From positions 4,855,564 through 4,919,563 of the forward strand of contig CM055211.1 of NCBI GenBank assembly GCA_029224185.1: DNA of 64,000 nucleotides, written 5' to 3'. Within the stretch, counting starts at the first letter, position 1. Each line of letters starts with the position of its first letter. The notes below the pieces were generated by a model. That model saw only the letters and a list, made by a program, of their open reading frames with translations, ran no database searches and was not told where the DNA came from. This DNA comes from Karalla daura (lineage: Eukaryota; Chordata; Actinopteri; Chaetodontiformes; Leiognathidae). Below are positions 13,151 through 26,005 of this stretch, one piece after another. Position numbers and translations under genes: made by a program.

Positions 13151-15782
13151 AGTCGGAGTTAATCACAATGAAAAGGACCGTGGAGTTGGTTGGATTGCAC
13201 ACACACACACGCACGCTCTCCAGCATTTGTTTTTGCAAGTTATTTATTCCTCCTTTGAATTCAGTTGTTTTTTCTGTTTTTTTTTGTTTTTTTACGAGGG
13301 AAAAACACAAAAGGCAGCCACTTATAATCGAGGGGATCTAGAAGAGGGTTTAGAGGCGGACTCGGAGGCATGGCTTCTGAGACGGAGACGTGGAGGCTGA
13401 TCTCTAAGCATTGCACATGATGGGGAAAAAGGTGCTGTCAGGCACAATTGCAGCTGTAATGGCGGCTCAGATTTGAGGAAATATTCGCCCTGAATTGAAA
13501 TATCCACCCTGAACCTCTCGGCAATGGAGGACGAGAATGAAGCAGTGTTTATCAGTCCGTTGTTCAATACACTACCTCCATAATAATCACATTTTTAAAG
13601 AATATCTGATGGGACCTGATATGAAACCGGCCTGAATGCGATGTTAAATGTTTATATTCCAGGCATCTTCCAGGCTGTTAATACTGTCACAAAACCATGA
13701 GAAAAACCTCCATAAACTCTAAACTTTCCAACCTGTCTCTTGAATGGCATTGACTCCAAATCACCACCACATCTCTGTCCTGACTCCGTCCCGGATCAAG
13801 TCATCTTCAGGGGAGCCAATCACCTCCTCAGATTTTATATAATAATGGATTTGTCGCCCTGGAAGTATCTCATTTGACATCAATGTCCTCATTTTTCACC
13901 GCTCGAGTGTTTTTACCCCCCCCCATCTCTCCCACAGCTGCAGCACCCGTGTTCTCGCCACGACCCTTGCAGTACTGACACAATACAGTAGATAACAACG
14001 GCATAAATCAGCATAGTTAAATCAAACCCTCACCCACCCCTCATCCCCACCCCACCTCCCACCGACTCGCCTCACGAGCTGATTGGCGGCCGACTTGCCT
14101 CTCTGCTAAATAAAACATTTATAGAGGCTCAATTATCGAAGCCTGTTGAGTTGGCGGCAGCTGCGCTCGCCAGCTGTTTTTAAAGGGAGAGCGGACGGGG
14201 GGGAACGGGAAAAAAAACAGGATGAAATGAAACAAAATATGTAAAGGGAGATGAAGCGGGCAGTGTTCCTTTTTGATGTGGACCCGTGTTAAAGGATAAA
14301 TGGTTTGTTAGTGTCTTAAAAGATTTCCGTATTGAATAAAGCCTCCATAAGCTCATTAGCTTTCATCTAATTCACTCGACGTTATTAATGTAGGGGACGG
14401 CCTCACAACAATGCAGCGAAATGAAAGCTTCCTTGAGATATTAGTGGGCGTCAGCCCAATTCGCGAAAACAAACTTAGAAGTTGAATTTAAGATAATATT
14501 CTTAATATCATCTCATTAATAATGTTAGCGTTTCCGAGCTGCAAAAACAAAACAACAAAAAAACATTGTGCTGAGGGATCTCTGCCAGGAATGCAGTCGG
14601 GGATGAAAACAAAGGCAATTATGAAGATGTTAACACCATTCAGCGGGATGCTGTGGTCAACCATGCCTTTAAAGTTTTAATTTTTCTATTTTATTATAAA
14701 GCTGACACCCCTTATGAAGTGGTTTTAGCTAAACCCGTTCACATGGTTCCAAATTTGGTGAAACCCAAAGAAAACCAGTCAATTTACCAGTCCTGAAAGT
14801 GATTTTGTGTGTGTATATGTGTGCATGTGTGTGAGTGAAGCCCATTCACAAAACAGCCACGTGCCGCTCGCAGCCTCTTGTAAACACCTCGTCTGTGGTG
14901 AAGTCTCAATCAGGGATGCTGGAAGTCGCCGTCCGGTCTTTGTGAGTCCTCGCCGGCGTGCGGGAATTTAATTAGGATTAAGCGTCAATTTAATATTTGC
15001 TGTCTCTCATGAATTTTACATACGTGCGGCCTAAAATATGGAGGAGGGGGGGGGTGGGACGAGCCCGAGAAGGGAGCCGTCTCCGTGCCTGCGGTGCATG
15101 AATAATGCAGCCGTTATTCAGTCTTTGGAAGTTGTTTGAGTGACAGCCGGCCGGCTTTATGAGACGTCTTAACGGGAGGACCCCTAGTGCTCAGCCTCGC
15201 CGTGTGCGGCCGTGCAATATGAGCCCGGCCCCCATCTATTTCACTCAGAGCAGGCGATCCAGACCTGATGATCATCTGAAAGCCTCACAAAGTGAACTGC
15301 AGACTTCTAATTTCCACAGGTGAAACGAGGACAACCACCACATGCTCAGTTCTTGTTATTTTGTGCACGGATGTTGACAATTTGTCGATTAGGGGTGTGT
15401 AGCAGTGAGCTAACGAGTCACTGGCCAGTACAGCACTGGAGCTGTACAGAAACCTGATGATGAGCCATTTGAATCAGGTGTGTCGGAGCAGGATTGCATT
15501 TGGTACACATCTGGGGAAGTTTGGAGGATGTAGCCTGCAGGAGGCTGCTTATTCATGCAGCTATGGCAAAATAAAGCAGTTTTCAAGTGTTTTTTTTCCC
15601 TTTCCAGAAGGTTCAGGGTTCAATTAGGTATAAAGTTAGCCCGGCCTTGTGTACTTCCTTGATGCTAATGACCTCAGCAGGTTTGTGCGTGTTTGTAACA
15701 ACAATGTAGAGACTGTGTTTGCCCTCACACACTGTAAAACTCCAGCTTCAACGTTTTTTCTTCTGCTTCCTCTGTCTTTCAG

Positions 15783-16062
15783 TGGAGGGCTGCACCGACT
15801 GGTCCGTGGACTACCTGAAGTACAAGGTGCTGGTGGGGGAACCCGTTCGGATAAAATGCGCTCTGTTCTACGGATACATCCGGGCCAACTACACCCACGC
15901 GCAGAGCGCCGGACTTAGCCTCATGTGGTACAAAAGCGCCGGGCACGGGGACTTCGAGGAGCCGATCAGCTTCGACGGCACCAGGATGAGCAAGGAGGAG
16001 GACGCCATCTGGTTCCGGCCGGCCGAGCTGGACGACGTGGGCTACTACTCCTGCGTGCTGAG
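15783..16062 (+). CDS. il1rapl2: IL1RAPL-family exon: most of Ig domain 1 (human exon 3 equivalent)
   Basis: This 280-nt internal exon encodes 94 residues, counting split codons at both ends. It follows a pyrimidine-rich acceptor ending tctttcag and stops at the strong donor ag|gtacgt. It enters in phase 1, completing a valine codon, and leaves in phase 2. It begins the mature N-terminus with EGCTDWSVD, followed by KVLVGEPVRIKCALFYGYIR, the glycosylation sequon NYT, GLSLMWYKS and DDVGYYSCVLR. Cys26 and Cys91 are the canonical Ig disulfide pair. Cys4 should pair with a cysteine in the next exon, as in IL-1RAcP. In the known family, Ig1 helps form the trans-synaptic contact with PTP-delta. The split valine and CVLR resemble IL1RAPL2, while GDFEEPI resembles IL1RAPL1. 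Reading through the donor meets a stop within three codons. Confidence 0.96.
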
Positions 16063-16785
16063 GTACGTTTAACAGGCCCGAACAGTGGCTTTTATTGCTT
16101 TGGACATTAATAGCGTATTGGAGTTGGTAGAGGGGGTAAATAACATTTCCTAGAACTCAACAGGCGCCTGTAAAGCTATGTTGAAGTCCTCCCTCTGTTG
16201 GTTTCTAATGAAGTCTCTCATCTCCGGTCAGAAAAGAGCGCCGGTCCTTGTTTTCCCACAGAGTGCCGTCTACCAGCGCGACGGCCCCGACGCTTTCGCT
16301 TTATATGCTAAATTATTTCTTTATTCTCCTCCGGGGGACACTAAGCCATTAAGTGCGATTGGTAAATCCATAATTCTCCGGCCCATACAAGTCCTCCTCC
16401 CCTCCTTCTGAAAACGTGAAAAGAGCGAAACGAGCAAAGACGAAAGAAGGGAAGATCGAGGGGAGGGAAACGAGATTCAAGTATCCGTATCTCCTCGACT
16501 CGTACTGGTAGAAGTTTTCATTTCAGTCTTCTGTGGTCAGCCAGCATTAAGAAATGAATAATAAATAAATAAGTGAAGGCGAAGTTGCAGTCAACAAGTC
16601 TTTGTGTAATCTTTCCTGAATTCAGTCAGATCCACGGGCCATTTCAAAGCCAAACAATCGACTCTGGACGTTCGTTCCACTGACAATAAAAGGTGAATAA
16701 CGCACTCCTGAGCCGTCGCATTCGGCTTGTGTTTCACATGCTCGATTCTAAGAGGTTCTGGCCATTACTATTCATCACCATTAGC

Positions 16786-16786
16786 G

Positions 16787-16822
<36 letters not shown>
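16786..16822. repeat. (CT)n microsatellite
   Basis: CT run of 37 bases with one ttt interruption near 16802. Confidence 0.93.
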
Positions 16823-18154
16823 TTTTGCCACCGTGAATAGAAACAGGCAGCGGCGGTCCAGCAATTCTCATGGCTCTATTCATCAACATTGGCAGCGTTT
16901 TTTTGTTTTTTTTTGGGGAGGGAGGAGGTAGACAATCAGTCAGCTCAGAGTTATTGTGTAATCATGCAGAAAGTCGAGCCATGAGATTTGATTTGGACGC
17001 GAGTGCGCGCTGCTTTGTCGGTCTTCATCGTTCAGGACCAAATCGAGGGCCGACGCTTGTTTTGCCCATCGCTGAAAGAAAGGACAATTGTTGTGTGTGT
17101 GTGTGGGGGGGCATCAAGAATTTCTCAATCAGACAGAGGTTTGAGTTCCTTTCTGGGAGGTTATGACTGTGTTTTCATGTCGAAGGAATTGGGGGACAAA
17201 CACGCTCGCAATCCGCACAGCTCCAAATATTTTCCACTCGGGTGAAATATTTGACTCTGGTAATTTCCAGTTTCCCGAACGAAAGAATTCCCCGGATCTG
17301 CTGAGAAGGGACGAGACACACCGTTAATTTGTCACAAGGTGTTTACTGTCACTTCTGTCACAGTCGAGCAGGAGGAAGGAGCCCTTACGAGCAACACGCA
17401 GTTATATAATAATAACTTATTAACCTTGTAGGTAAAGGGCGTTTCCTCTTGACTGGCTCATTAGTCAGCTCCATACAGCTTTATTTATTTATTTTTTAAC
17501 AAGGTGGGGGGGGGACTCGATCAAGTCCCAGTCATGTACAGTATCCCGTAGACTGTGCAGACCTCTCTTTGCACATTTCCAGTTCATCTCTGTTTGAGGA
17601 TTTCCAGAACAGGTCTCCTGTATGCCCGTTCTACGTCACCAGATGTTATGTGGAGCAGCGGGGGTTAAATGAAGCCACTCGGAGGCACTTTTGCGGTAAC
17701 AACCCTTGAACTGGCTGCTTTTAAAGACGAGGCCATTAACCTGGAGAACGGCTTGACGTCCGCGCTCAGCTCTGTCACATCCCTCCCTCCTCTTTCCTTT
17801 TCCCGCCCGCGCCTCGACGAGCCGTTGAAAATCGCAGCGACTTGACTCGTTTCGATTTTCCGAATCGCACACATATCCTCTCATTTTGTTTCCAGCGTGG
17901 GTCCTATAGATCATCACATGTGCACGCATCACATTGGGATTAGCCTCCCCGGCAGCGTGTTTATACTGGAGCATCCTCAGCCCCTCTTTTTGTTTTTTTT
18001 GGGGGGGTTATTTATTTATTTATTTGTTTCCTCGTGAAACATGAAGGGACCCGGGGAATTAGAGTGCTCGGCGGCGGCGGCGGAACGAATGAATCGCGGC
18101 AGAACAATAAATCATCTCGCGCTGGAGCACGTTGAAACGATTCAGCCCCCCCTC

Positions 18155-18181
18155 CACACACACACACACACACACACACAC
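18155..18181. repeat. (CA)n microsatellite
   Basis: Pure CA run of 27 bases. Confidence 0.95.
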
Positions 18182-18815
18182 GCTCACGCCGGGCTCCCGT
18201 GATCTTATTGTCTTAAGGCGAAGCCTCGATGGAGAGAGACGAGCGGATCCGGGCGTCGAACGTCTAGAAAGGCTCTTTTGTCGTCCTTCTCTCTCTCTCT
18301 CTCTCCCTTGCATGGATTAAAAAGCTGTGACGTACTTTATTTATATATTTTTGTTGTTGTCAACCTGTAGCGGGATAAATCGGATTTGGACGTTTGTTTC
18401 CCTGAGCTCCGACTCTTATCCAAGGAATCCCTCAAACGCCGTCACCGTTTCCTGTTTTTAGGCGCCGTTTTTTTTCGCCGTTTTGTATGGAATAAAACGT
18501 GCAAAGTGCATCAGAGCGTCTGCCTGTGTTGCCACCGAGCGGGCCGCCTCTGAAAGGCGTGCAGGTGGAGGAGGCGCTGTCAGAGAAGCAGCCGCTAATG
18601 AATAGACGACAGATCCGTGACGGTGAGATGACAAATGTTCCAGGTCTTATATAATATCCCCACAATATCTTTTGGAATACAGCTCATTACAAGCTATTAC
18701 AAACTTAACATTCATTCTGTTGTCATTTCTGGCATTGCAGCTGTTGAACTTGGAGCTTCATATAATAGAAATAGAAATGTTTGGTTGTTATACCAGACAG
18801 TATATCGTTATAAAG

Positions 18816-19111
18816 TACAGTGGAACCTCGAGATATGAAATTAATTTGCTCCGGAAGGGCTTTCGTGTCTTAGAATTTTACCTGTAATGAAAATATGAAA
18901 ATTCCTTTTTTCCCCCCCTTGAAAACAGTCGTATAAAGGGTAAATATGCGACTGTTTATTAGTGTGAAAAGGACCGGGAGGACTGGTATTGGGTGGCACT
19001 TTCAATTTTGTTTTGGTATTTTGAATATTTTTTTGTTTAATGGGACGGAAATTTCCTCCAAGCCAAATCTTATTCTGAATTTTCCATATAACAAGTCGAG
19101 GCTCCACTGTA
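18816..19111. mobile_element. Mariner/Tc1-type miniature inverted-repeat element (MITE)
   Basis: The element is about 292 bp with ends cagtggaacctcgag... and ...ctcgaggctccactg-like. The left arm (from 18818) and the reverse complement of the right arm (ending 19109) share cagtgg-a/g-cctcga, with few mismatches over roughly 20 bases. Each end abuts a TA dinucleotide (18816-18817 and 19110-19111), the target duplication typical of IS630/Tc1/mariner elements. The interior has no transposase reading frame, so it would need a transposase supplied elsewhere. The arms differ at several positions, so the copy is old. The start resembles a dispersed vertebrate repeat beginning CAGTGGAACCTCGAGATACGAG that I remember without a reliable family name. 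Confidence 0.8.
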
Positions 19112-20609
19112 CTTTAAATATACTATCAACATACTATTTGTTATTACCCTATGTAATACAGTAAGACAGACTCTCCATGTAACGTGATCATAGGGGCTGT
19201 CAGCTCCATCCACGTGCTCGCCTGGAGGTGGGGGGGGGGGGGCAGAGACAGCATTTGTCTGCCAGTCACAGGTGCCACTGCAGCAGGCAGAGCTTGAACA
19301 GCGTAGGCAGAATATTCATAATACACCCACATCAGGACACCGCAGCCAGCCAACACACTGCTGCTGCAGCACGGCTGCCAGTTCACCGACGTGCAACTCG
19401 AATGCCAATTCCTCTGTCCTGGATTGATCTGAAGCAGCCCGAGGAGCGCTGTCACATGTATTTTCTACAGTAGAATCAGTCGCCGGATTAAATGTGACTT
19501 TTTTTTCTTGGGAGCAAATTAAGATACAGTAACTTGTTTTTTTTATGAAAGATGGAGCGAGTGAAGATGAATTGAACATCATCGTCCCCAGTGTTGTAAC
19601 CGCGACAAAAACTAGGACAGGTCTGACTCCCAACGAGCTTTGTTTGTTTGTTGTTGTCTCACTGTATCAGCTGCGTCAGCCAATAAGAGATTTCACCCAA
19701 TGAGCATCTCTGAAATCTCTGAACGATGCCCTCCTGCTAAGTCTAGCTCCAGCGTTAGCTTTTAAGACACCGTGGGGTGCAAAGCAGGGCGATGATGGAT
19801 GGATGGAATCCATAAGTAACCAGTGTATTTGCAGCACCCTGCCCTGACAGTGATTGATAGATTTGCACTTTTGCTAGCGACCGTGGGAGAGTTGCAGTCG
19901 CATTATATAAGCCCCGCTACAACGCCGGCCGTTCCGCCCAGGCTATTATACCGCCGAAATACAAAGACGAGACAAACGTCACATTAGCAGCCGACAAGTT
20001 TGTCAGTGTGCGCTGGCCCTGCGAGGGAAAAGCCCTGTGAAGTGAAATGGAAATGGGGCTCGGCGAGCAGCTTGTACACCATGTGGCATAATACAGATGA
20101 CAGAGACACATCTGCACTGTGAGAGGGGGAATGAGAGAAAAAAAGAGAGGAAAAAAAAGGAGAAAAAAATGAGACCGTTGAACATCTTTATAAGTTTTGC
20201 AGCTTTTGCAAACTTTTGGAGTCTGAGCAGCAGATGGAGGGGGGGAAGGAACCGTGCTAACAGGGTGCAGATAAACACAATTATTTCCAATTCAGATCAT
20301 GTAGCTGCGAGTGCTCCCTTAATCAAGAGGCATGTTAATAATAGTGTTCGAGTCCCTTGTTTGTTGCAAGATTTTGTGTTAAGTAGAGCCATCGCGCAGC
20401 ACTACAGCTTATTTGTTTCCAACATTAAACAACATATGGCGTGTAATTGCATATCAGATGAGTTTTTCTTCCTTTTTCTCCATATTATTTGCTCTAATTT
20501 GTTTCCTTTGGTCCTCATAATGCATATACAAGCAGAGATTCTTTTATTCTTTTGTCATCTCACCCGGTTTGTGCACTGTGTGACCCCAGACAGGCCACAC
20601 TTCTCTCAC

Positions 20610-20675
20610 ACTCCGGATTCGAACCGGTGACCTCATTCTGGCGTGGAGACGGCCCCTACCGCTCAGCCACCGCGT
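20610..20675 (-). mobile_element. tRNA-like SINE head (pol III A and B boxes)
   Basis: Read on the minus strand, there is an A-box-like tggctgagcgg (20659-20669) and, 33 bases further on, a good B box ggttcgaatcc (20615-20625). The order and spacing fit a type-2 pol III promoter. The region cannot be folded by eye into a complete tRNA with matching acceptor arms, so a tRNA-derived SINE head or tRNA pseudogene is more likely than a functional tRNA gene. Confidence 0.5.
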
Positions 20676-20816
20676 GCCCTGCCCTACTTTCGTGTATTAC
20701 ATGATGCCCTATGGCTTTACATTACCTCCTCCTACACATTACGCCCGCCCTCCTCGCATCTTTGTGCATTTTGCTCGGCTGCACTTAAGAGTGTCGGAGG
20801 GCATCGTCACACGCCA

Positions 20817-20855
20817 GCACACACACACACACACACACATAGACACACACACACA
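20817..20855. repeat. (CA)n microsatellite
   Basis: CA repeats with one tag interruption near 20840. First member of a CA/CA/CT/CA chain. Confidence 0.95.
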
Positions 20856-20936
20856 GGGCATGTCAGCTCTCTGCTCCCCTCAGACTAGCTGCGACTGACA
20901 GGAACTCCAATCTGTATGTAACAGCAGGCCGGCGTC

Positions 20937-20955
20937 AACACACACACACACACAC
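20937..20955. repeat. (CA)n microsatellite
   Basis: Short pure CA run, second member of the chain. Confidence 0.9.
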
Positions 20956-20993
20956 TCAGCATTCTGAGCATGTGTGCCTGTCTGTTTGACTCT

Positions 20994-20994
<1 letters not shown>

Positions 20995-21063
<69 letters not shown>
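20995..21063. repeat. (CT)n microsatellite, 69 bp
   Basis: A pure CT run, followed after four bases by a CA run (21067-21087). Confidence 0.97.
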
Positions 21064-21065
<2 letters not shown>

Positions 21066-21066
21066 G

Positions 21067-21087
21067 CACACACACACACACACACAC
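21067..21087. repeat. (CA)n microsatellite
   Basis: Pure CA run immediately after the CT array. Confidence 0.9.
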
Positions 21088-24000
21088 GCCCGTATCTGCA
21101 TGCATTATGAACATATGATGGAGGGACCGCTGCGTCCTGCACGGTACGAGAAGGGCGCAGATGAGCCTCGCTCTGCTTGTGTGTGTGTGTGCGTGCGTGT
21201 CAGCGCGAGGTGTCTCAGATGTTAGACCCCGAGGAGCTCTGTCGTATGCAGAGCGAGAACATCTGCGGCGGCGGAGTGTGTCACTTACTGTAGAGGGACG
21301 GGACCGACTGGCAGGCGAGCTAGCCAGTCTAGCCGGCTAGCGAGCTCGGACTGTGCTAAATCCCCTGCTCCAGCTGCCAGCGCCTCTGTAAAGCCTATTA
21401 GCATTACAAAGTTGCTAATTCCCACCACGGCACACCTGGGTGACAGGAGCCGGTCTGCTCGCAGAGCAAACACGCGATCCGGACGGATGGCGCGGCATGT
21501 TTTATACATTGTAATGATGATTTATTCATGGCTGAAGTTTCTCGTGGCTTCTCCGGCTTTACATCTGGTGCGGCGTCGCTCCGCTGGCCCGTGCGCGATC
21601 TTTAATTGTGCGCTCATGGACTCCTCAATACGTATCGAGCTCGGTGCTGCGGTCAGCGTCCAGGATCCTGTAACCTTGGTGGAAATAGTCGTCTGTGAGA
21701 ACAACAAGGTGCTCCAGGCATTTAATCACATTTCCTGGACAGACTCGACTCTAAACAGATGAATCAACGTGTGGATGAGAGAACAAATGAGTAGTGGCTG
21801 GCTCGGATGAGTTGAAACGTTCACATTTTGAAAAGATGTTAGAAAACAAGTATGAACAGAATCAGAATTGTTTAATAAATTGTGCGGTGACGTGTTTTCC
21901 CACTGGAATAGAATACTAATTAACATAGAAAATAAGATTGTTAAAGATACACAGAACAGGTGTTGTGTTCACAATGCAAATAGGTCTCCTCAAAAATATA
22001 TAATCTGCATAATATATATCATCAGGAGCAGGAAAACTGCCAAGCAAGATCGCAAATGTATAAACAAACAAGAAAATCACATCCCTGGAACATAAATACA
22101 TATTTCACACCTCCGAAAATGATTTTCTTCTTGAACATTTAAAATCAAGCCGAATGAATAAACCCATCATTGTAACAACAGGACAACATAAATCACTTTA
22201 TGTATTCTCCTACATGCACTAGATGGCATGTAGCAGTGTGTGTGGCCATATGGCTGAGGCCTGTCAAGGCGGGGACGTGCCAGGCCCCGGACACATGGAT
22301 TACAGTGTCAGATTAAGGACAGATGTAGCGGCGTGGGGAGGATCCTTTTCCTTGGCAGGTAGCTAATGTCTCACCTCTGACCCCCCCATCCACTGTCACT
22401 GGCGTGCCGCCACCGCCCCGCTCTTATTAATGGCTTCGCTGCATGTCCCGGGCTGTCACCAGGCAAAGGACGAGGAGGATAACGAAGGACTCTCTCTGCG
22501 TTTGTCTGTTTGCTTATTTGAACCCAAAACACCTGGAAGAGCACGCACACACACACACACACAAGCACGCACACAGGCACACAGGCATGCATCGAAATCC
22601 AGACGGCGGCCATGTTGCCCGTGTTAGTATTCGCGGGCAGGAGCGGCTGGCGATCTCTCAGGGAAGTGACAGTCAGAATGGGCCGTCTGGAACGCTCCGT
22701 CATTCAGCCTGAGTCAGGGCCTGTCCAATTGATCCAGCCCGGCTGTCAAAGCCAATGAGAGACGCCAGACTAAAAGGAGCGGCGGGGACGGTCTGCGCTG
22801 CCAGGGGTGTTATGGATGATGTATAATATAAGGATGGTGTTTGTGTTATAAGCTACCTGGCAGGAGACAATCAGTTAGCTGTAGCCGTGTGGAGTAGCTT
22901 CACAGAGAGCAGGAGAGGGGGAGAGAGAGAGGGAGAGGGGGCAATAAGAAAGGGGCCCTGATGGATGCTTATTAATGGAGTTTATTTATGTGTGCCGTGC
23001 ACTGCCGAGCCACATATTGATGAGGCTTTTCACCGGCGGTGAAAGGGGGAGAAAATCACTTTTTCATCCAATAAAGCTCAACGGACACCCAAGGATACCC
23101 GGGCGGCAACATCTGGAATCTGGAGACGCGGCCGGATTTCTAAATTCGATTCTTGTTTGCGTGGAATAAAATAAATAAATAAGTGAAGTAAATAATGGAA
23201 TGGATGGAATTAAAGGAAGTGGCATTAATGCGTTTCTGTCATACATCAAACCGGAGTCGCTCCAATCCGTCATCTTAGAGCCGGGTCAGGCCTCCAGTCC
23301 ATCACACACACACACGACACACACCGTGGATGCTCATGTTTTTGGTCTGTGCCCAGAGGAAGGCCGACCCCGTGGTCATCGTGAATAAACAGGAACAGGC
23401 CGTCCAACAAATGGCTGCTGGGAGATCCTCCACATCGCTGCTTTAAAAGGCTGTTAGAGAAGACCGGTGCCAGCCTCCCGATCCCCAGAGCCCAGGTTTG
23501 GTTTTGGATAATTGTGCGATACGGATCTGCCAAGCTGTCTCCAGGTGTTATTGATGGTCTTATTGATGGCACCCCTCCACCTCCCCCACCTCTCCACTCC
23601 TACATTCGCCCTTCTTAACACCTGTATTGAGAGACGCCTCTGTTGACACAGTGTTTGGACAGCCTTTTAGCCGGCCCCACGCTGCTCCAGCCGGGGCCGC
23701 TATCCAGCAGCCATTGTCTGATGATGTATGGGCTCCGGCCTGGGCTCGCTCCACCTTTCACACCGCGCTCTATTCAGCCGTGCGACGTGCCGGTGTGAAC
23801 TTGGCCAGGTATCCGCTCCGGACGTCTGACGACACAATGGCAGCCTGATGCGCACTGAAGGCTTTGGGAGCCAGGTGCCGGGTATTAATAGACCTTTATC
23901 TCCCGTGGAAATGGATGCGAAAACGCATCGGGGAGCTGAAGACGCGTGATATCCGTAACGGGCCGAACAAAGAGCCTAATGAGACGACAATTGGCCGATC

Positions 24001-25869
24001 GGGTTGCCACTTGTTTTGACTGACATTATTTTGTCAGAGATGTTTGCGTTCACACTAAAATGTTTGCCCTGGTGCATTCATCCATAATCACTTTACACTC
24101 CTTCATGTCCCCCCCATCCCCCCTCCACACTCTAAAAGCGTGTGCTTTTAGAGCCAGAAAACATGATTACGGTTCATAACATGAATCACACCATAGCCTC
24201 ACAAAAACAACTCGGCGGTCCCTGTTTATGTTTCGTCTCTCCGCAGGGCGCTGATAAGCTCACATTTTTAGCCTGTGTAATGACGGCTGCAGTGTGTTTA
24301 AGGGGTTATTGCGGCGCCATTAGGGCGCTCTGATGTTATCTTCGCAAAATCTGCAGATATTTAGAGTAGCTTTACACTCCCATGAAGCCGAGCGACGTTT
24401 AAAATGCGTCACGGACCAAAGTACCGATGAAGAAGCCTCGCTTCCGTATCGATAAATCCTGGAGGAAAATGTGCGTACGCCCCAAATCCTCCTTCAAAAT
24501 CTGACATAATGCTGACTGGAGCAAAGTAATGAGGTGGATTGACATTGCCGTGACCCCCTTTTGAAATCACCTAACACAGCAAACTGCAAACTCATGAAGA
24601 AATAATTGTTCTTCACATCCTGAGGTTTACCTAAAAAAAACAAAAGGCAGAAAAGGCAGAAAAAGTCTTATATCCCAGATATCTCATTATGCAAAAGGGG
24701 ATTTAGTGCTTAGATACTTATTGCTGTTTGTTATTTTAATTCAGTCATGAAGCAGAAAGGCCCAACATCCCTGAAATGTTTCCCCGCGGCCCGGCATATG
24801 CTCATTTCTGATGTACGTGGGGTACTCTGGAGAAATTGGAATGTAAGTTTAATCCGCCATGTGCCTGCATTACGGTCTCGGCCGATTTCATTGCCTGCCC
24901 TTCACGCTCCCTCTGATTGGACATTTGTCCCATGCTCGATTCCATTTGATTAAGCCGAGCTCAAATGGCTCCTGGCTACAGGGAGCAAAAGGGGAGGGAG
25001 GGAGGGAGGGAGAGGGTTGGCCGCCGAGATTTGATTCTGGGAGACCTCGAGCATCAAATCACTTGTCACAATCTGCATAACTAAGCAGCACAATTGAGCA
25101 GAAAGTCATGTATGACCAATCGTGATTTGTTTATTCCCGGGCCCTCCTGTTGCCCAGACTACGGATGTTTTTAACACGTCCGGGTTAAATAATTCCATTT
25201 CCCCGGCCCAGGGGGTTTTATCCAGTCATCTCCCGCTGTTTGCCTCGCCATATATCCAGCCTCTTGGCTCTCCTTGTCCACGGCGAGCGGAGAAAGTCAT
25301 CAAACAAGATGCCAAACCATTGCTATCTGATAGCGGGGCGGGGGGGGGGGCACTGACCTTCTCTTCCTCATATCTGATGGTGGTTTTTATCTGCCAGACA
25401 AATGTCAGAAATACCATTCCCCAAGCACAATCACTTTGGCACCATGGCCAAGTTTTCCTTCCCCCCCACCTCTTCTGCCTCGCTCCCCCCCTCCCGGACC
25501 AGCTCTGAGGGAGACATCTGCAATACTGCAGCTATCAGTCAAAAGGCGTGTGATGTAGGACAGAACTCACAGCGTGCCTCGGCCCTGTGAGTCCAGACCC
25601 CCCCCCCCCCACCACCACAACCCTCCCCAAAAAAAGAGCTAATTTAAACTGAATTGATACCGTGCATTGTAGAGCGTTTGACAACGCATTATCACAAATT
25701 TGCAGAAGAGTCAATTCGCTTTTTCAAAAGCAAATGAATTCATTTTAGCGGCCACATGCACTGCCGCTGTGCTAATAATGAACATTGTGCACGTCCCCCT
25801 CTTCATTTCATCTCTTCTTCGGGATGAAATTTAATCTCTTCTTAGGGGTGTTTGACTAACAGAGAGGGA

Positions 25870-26005
25870 GCAGTGAGAGGCTCCGGGGTTCGAACCCTGG
25901 TCAGGTGGAGTCTTTCTGGGTTTTCTTTGGATAGTCTGGTTCACTCCTATAGTCCAAAAACATGCACGTTTAGGTCGATTGGAGACTGAAACTGTCCCCA
26001 GGGGA
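25870..26005 (+). mobile_element. SINE-like element with B box and conserved central segment
   Basis: A perfect palindromic B box ggttcgaaccc (25887-25897) is followed by tggagtctttctgggtt, then cctatagtccaaaaacatgc, gtttaggtcgattggagac and gaaactgtccccagg. The order tRNA-like head, tggagt, tccaaaaacatgc, attggagactcta matches a common fish SINE-like repeat. A good A box is not evident, so the 5' end is probably truncated or diverged. This is the clearest copy in the window. Confidence 0.7.

Larger units (their letters stand above)
1..15782 (+). other. Upstream intron of the IL1RAPL gene (partial)
   Basis: No coding exon is supported here. The reading frames are short, mostly low complexity, and match nothing I recognise. 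The sequence alternates CpG-containing unique DNA with AT-rich blocks rich in TAATTA-like words and simple repeats. Items listed separately are GA tracts near 2558 and 3410, a DR1-type site at 3088, a SINE-like piece near 7645, a 35-base G run at 8685, an inverted repeat at 9334-9389, GT and AC tracts at 10119 and 11652 and an X-box at 13137. The exon carrying the initiator methionine and signal peptide was looked for and not found. It is probably further upstream, as the corresponding human intron is very long. Confidence 0.75.

Noticed and set aside
1..15782. Signal-peptide exon
   Set aside because: No start codon with a hydrophobic stretch and a phase-1 donor matching the family was seen.
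20097..20630. 177-codon + strand reading frame
   Set aside because: Starts in a lysine-rich low-complexity stretch and ends in a tRNA-like repeat. Resembles no known protein.
20610..20690. Functional tRNA gene
   Set aside because: A and B boxes are present, but I could not pair an acceptor stem, so only a tRNA-like SINE head is claimed.
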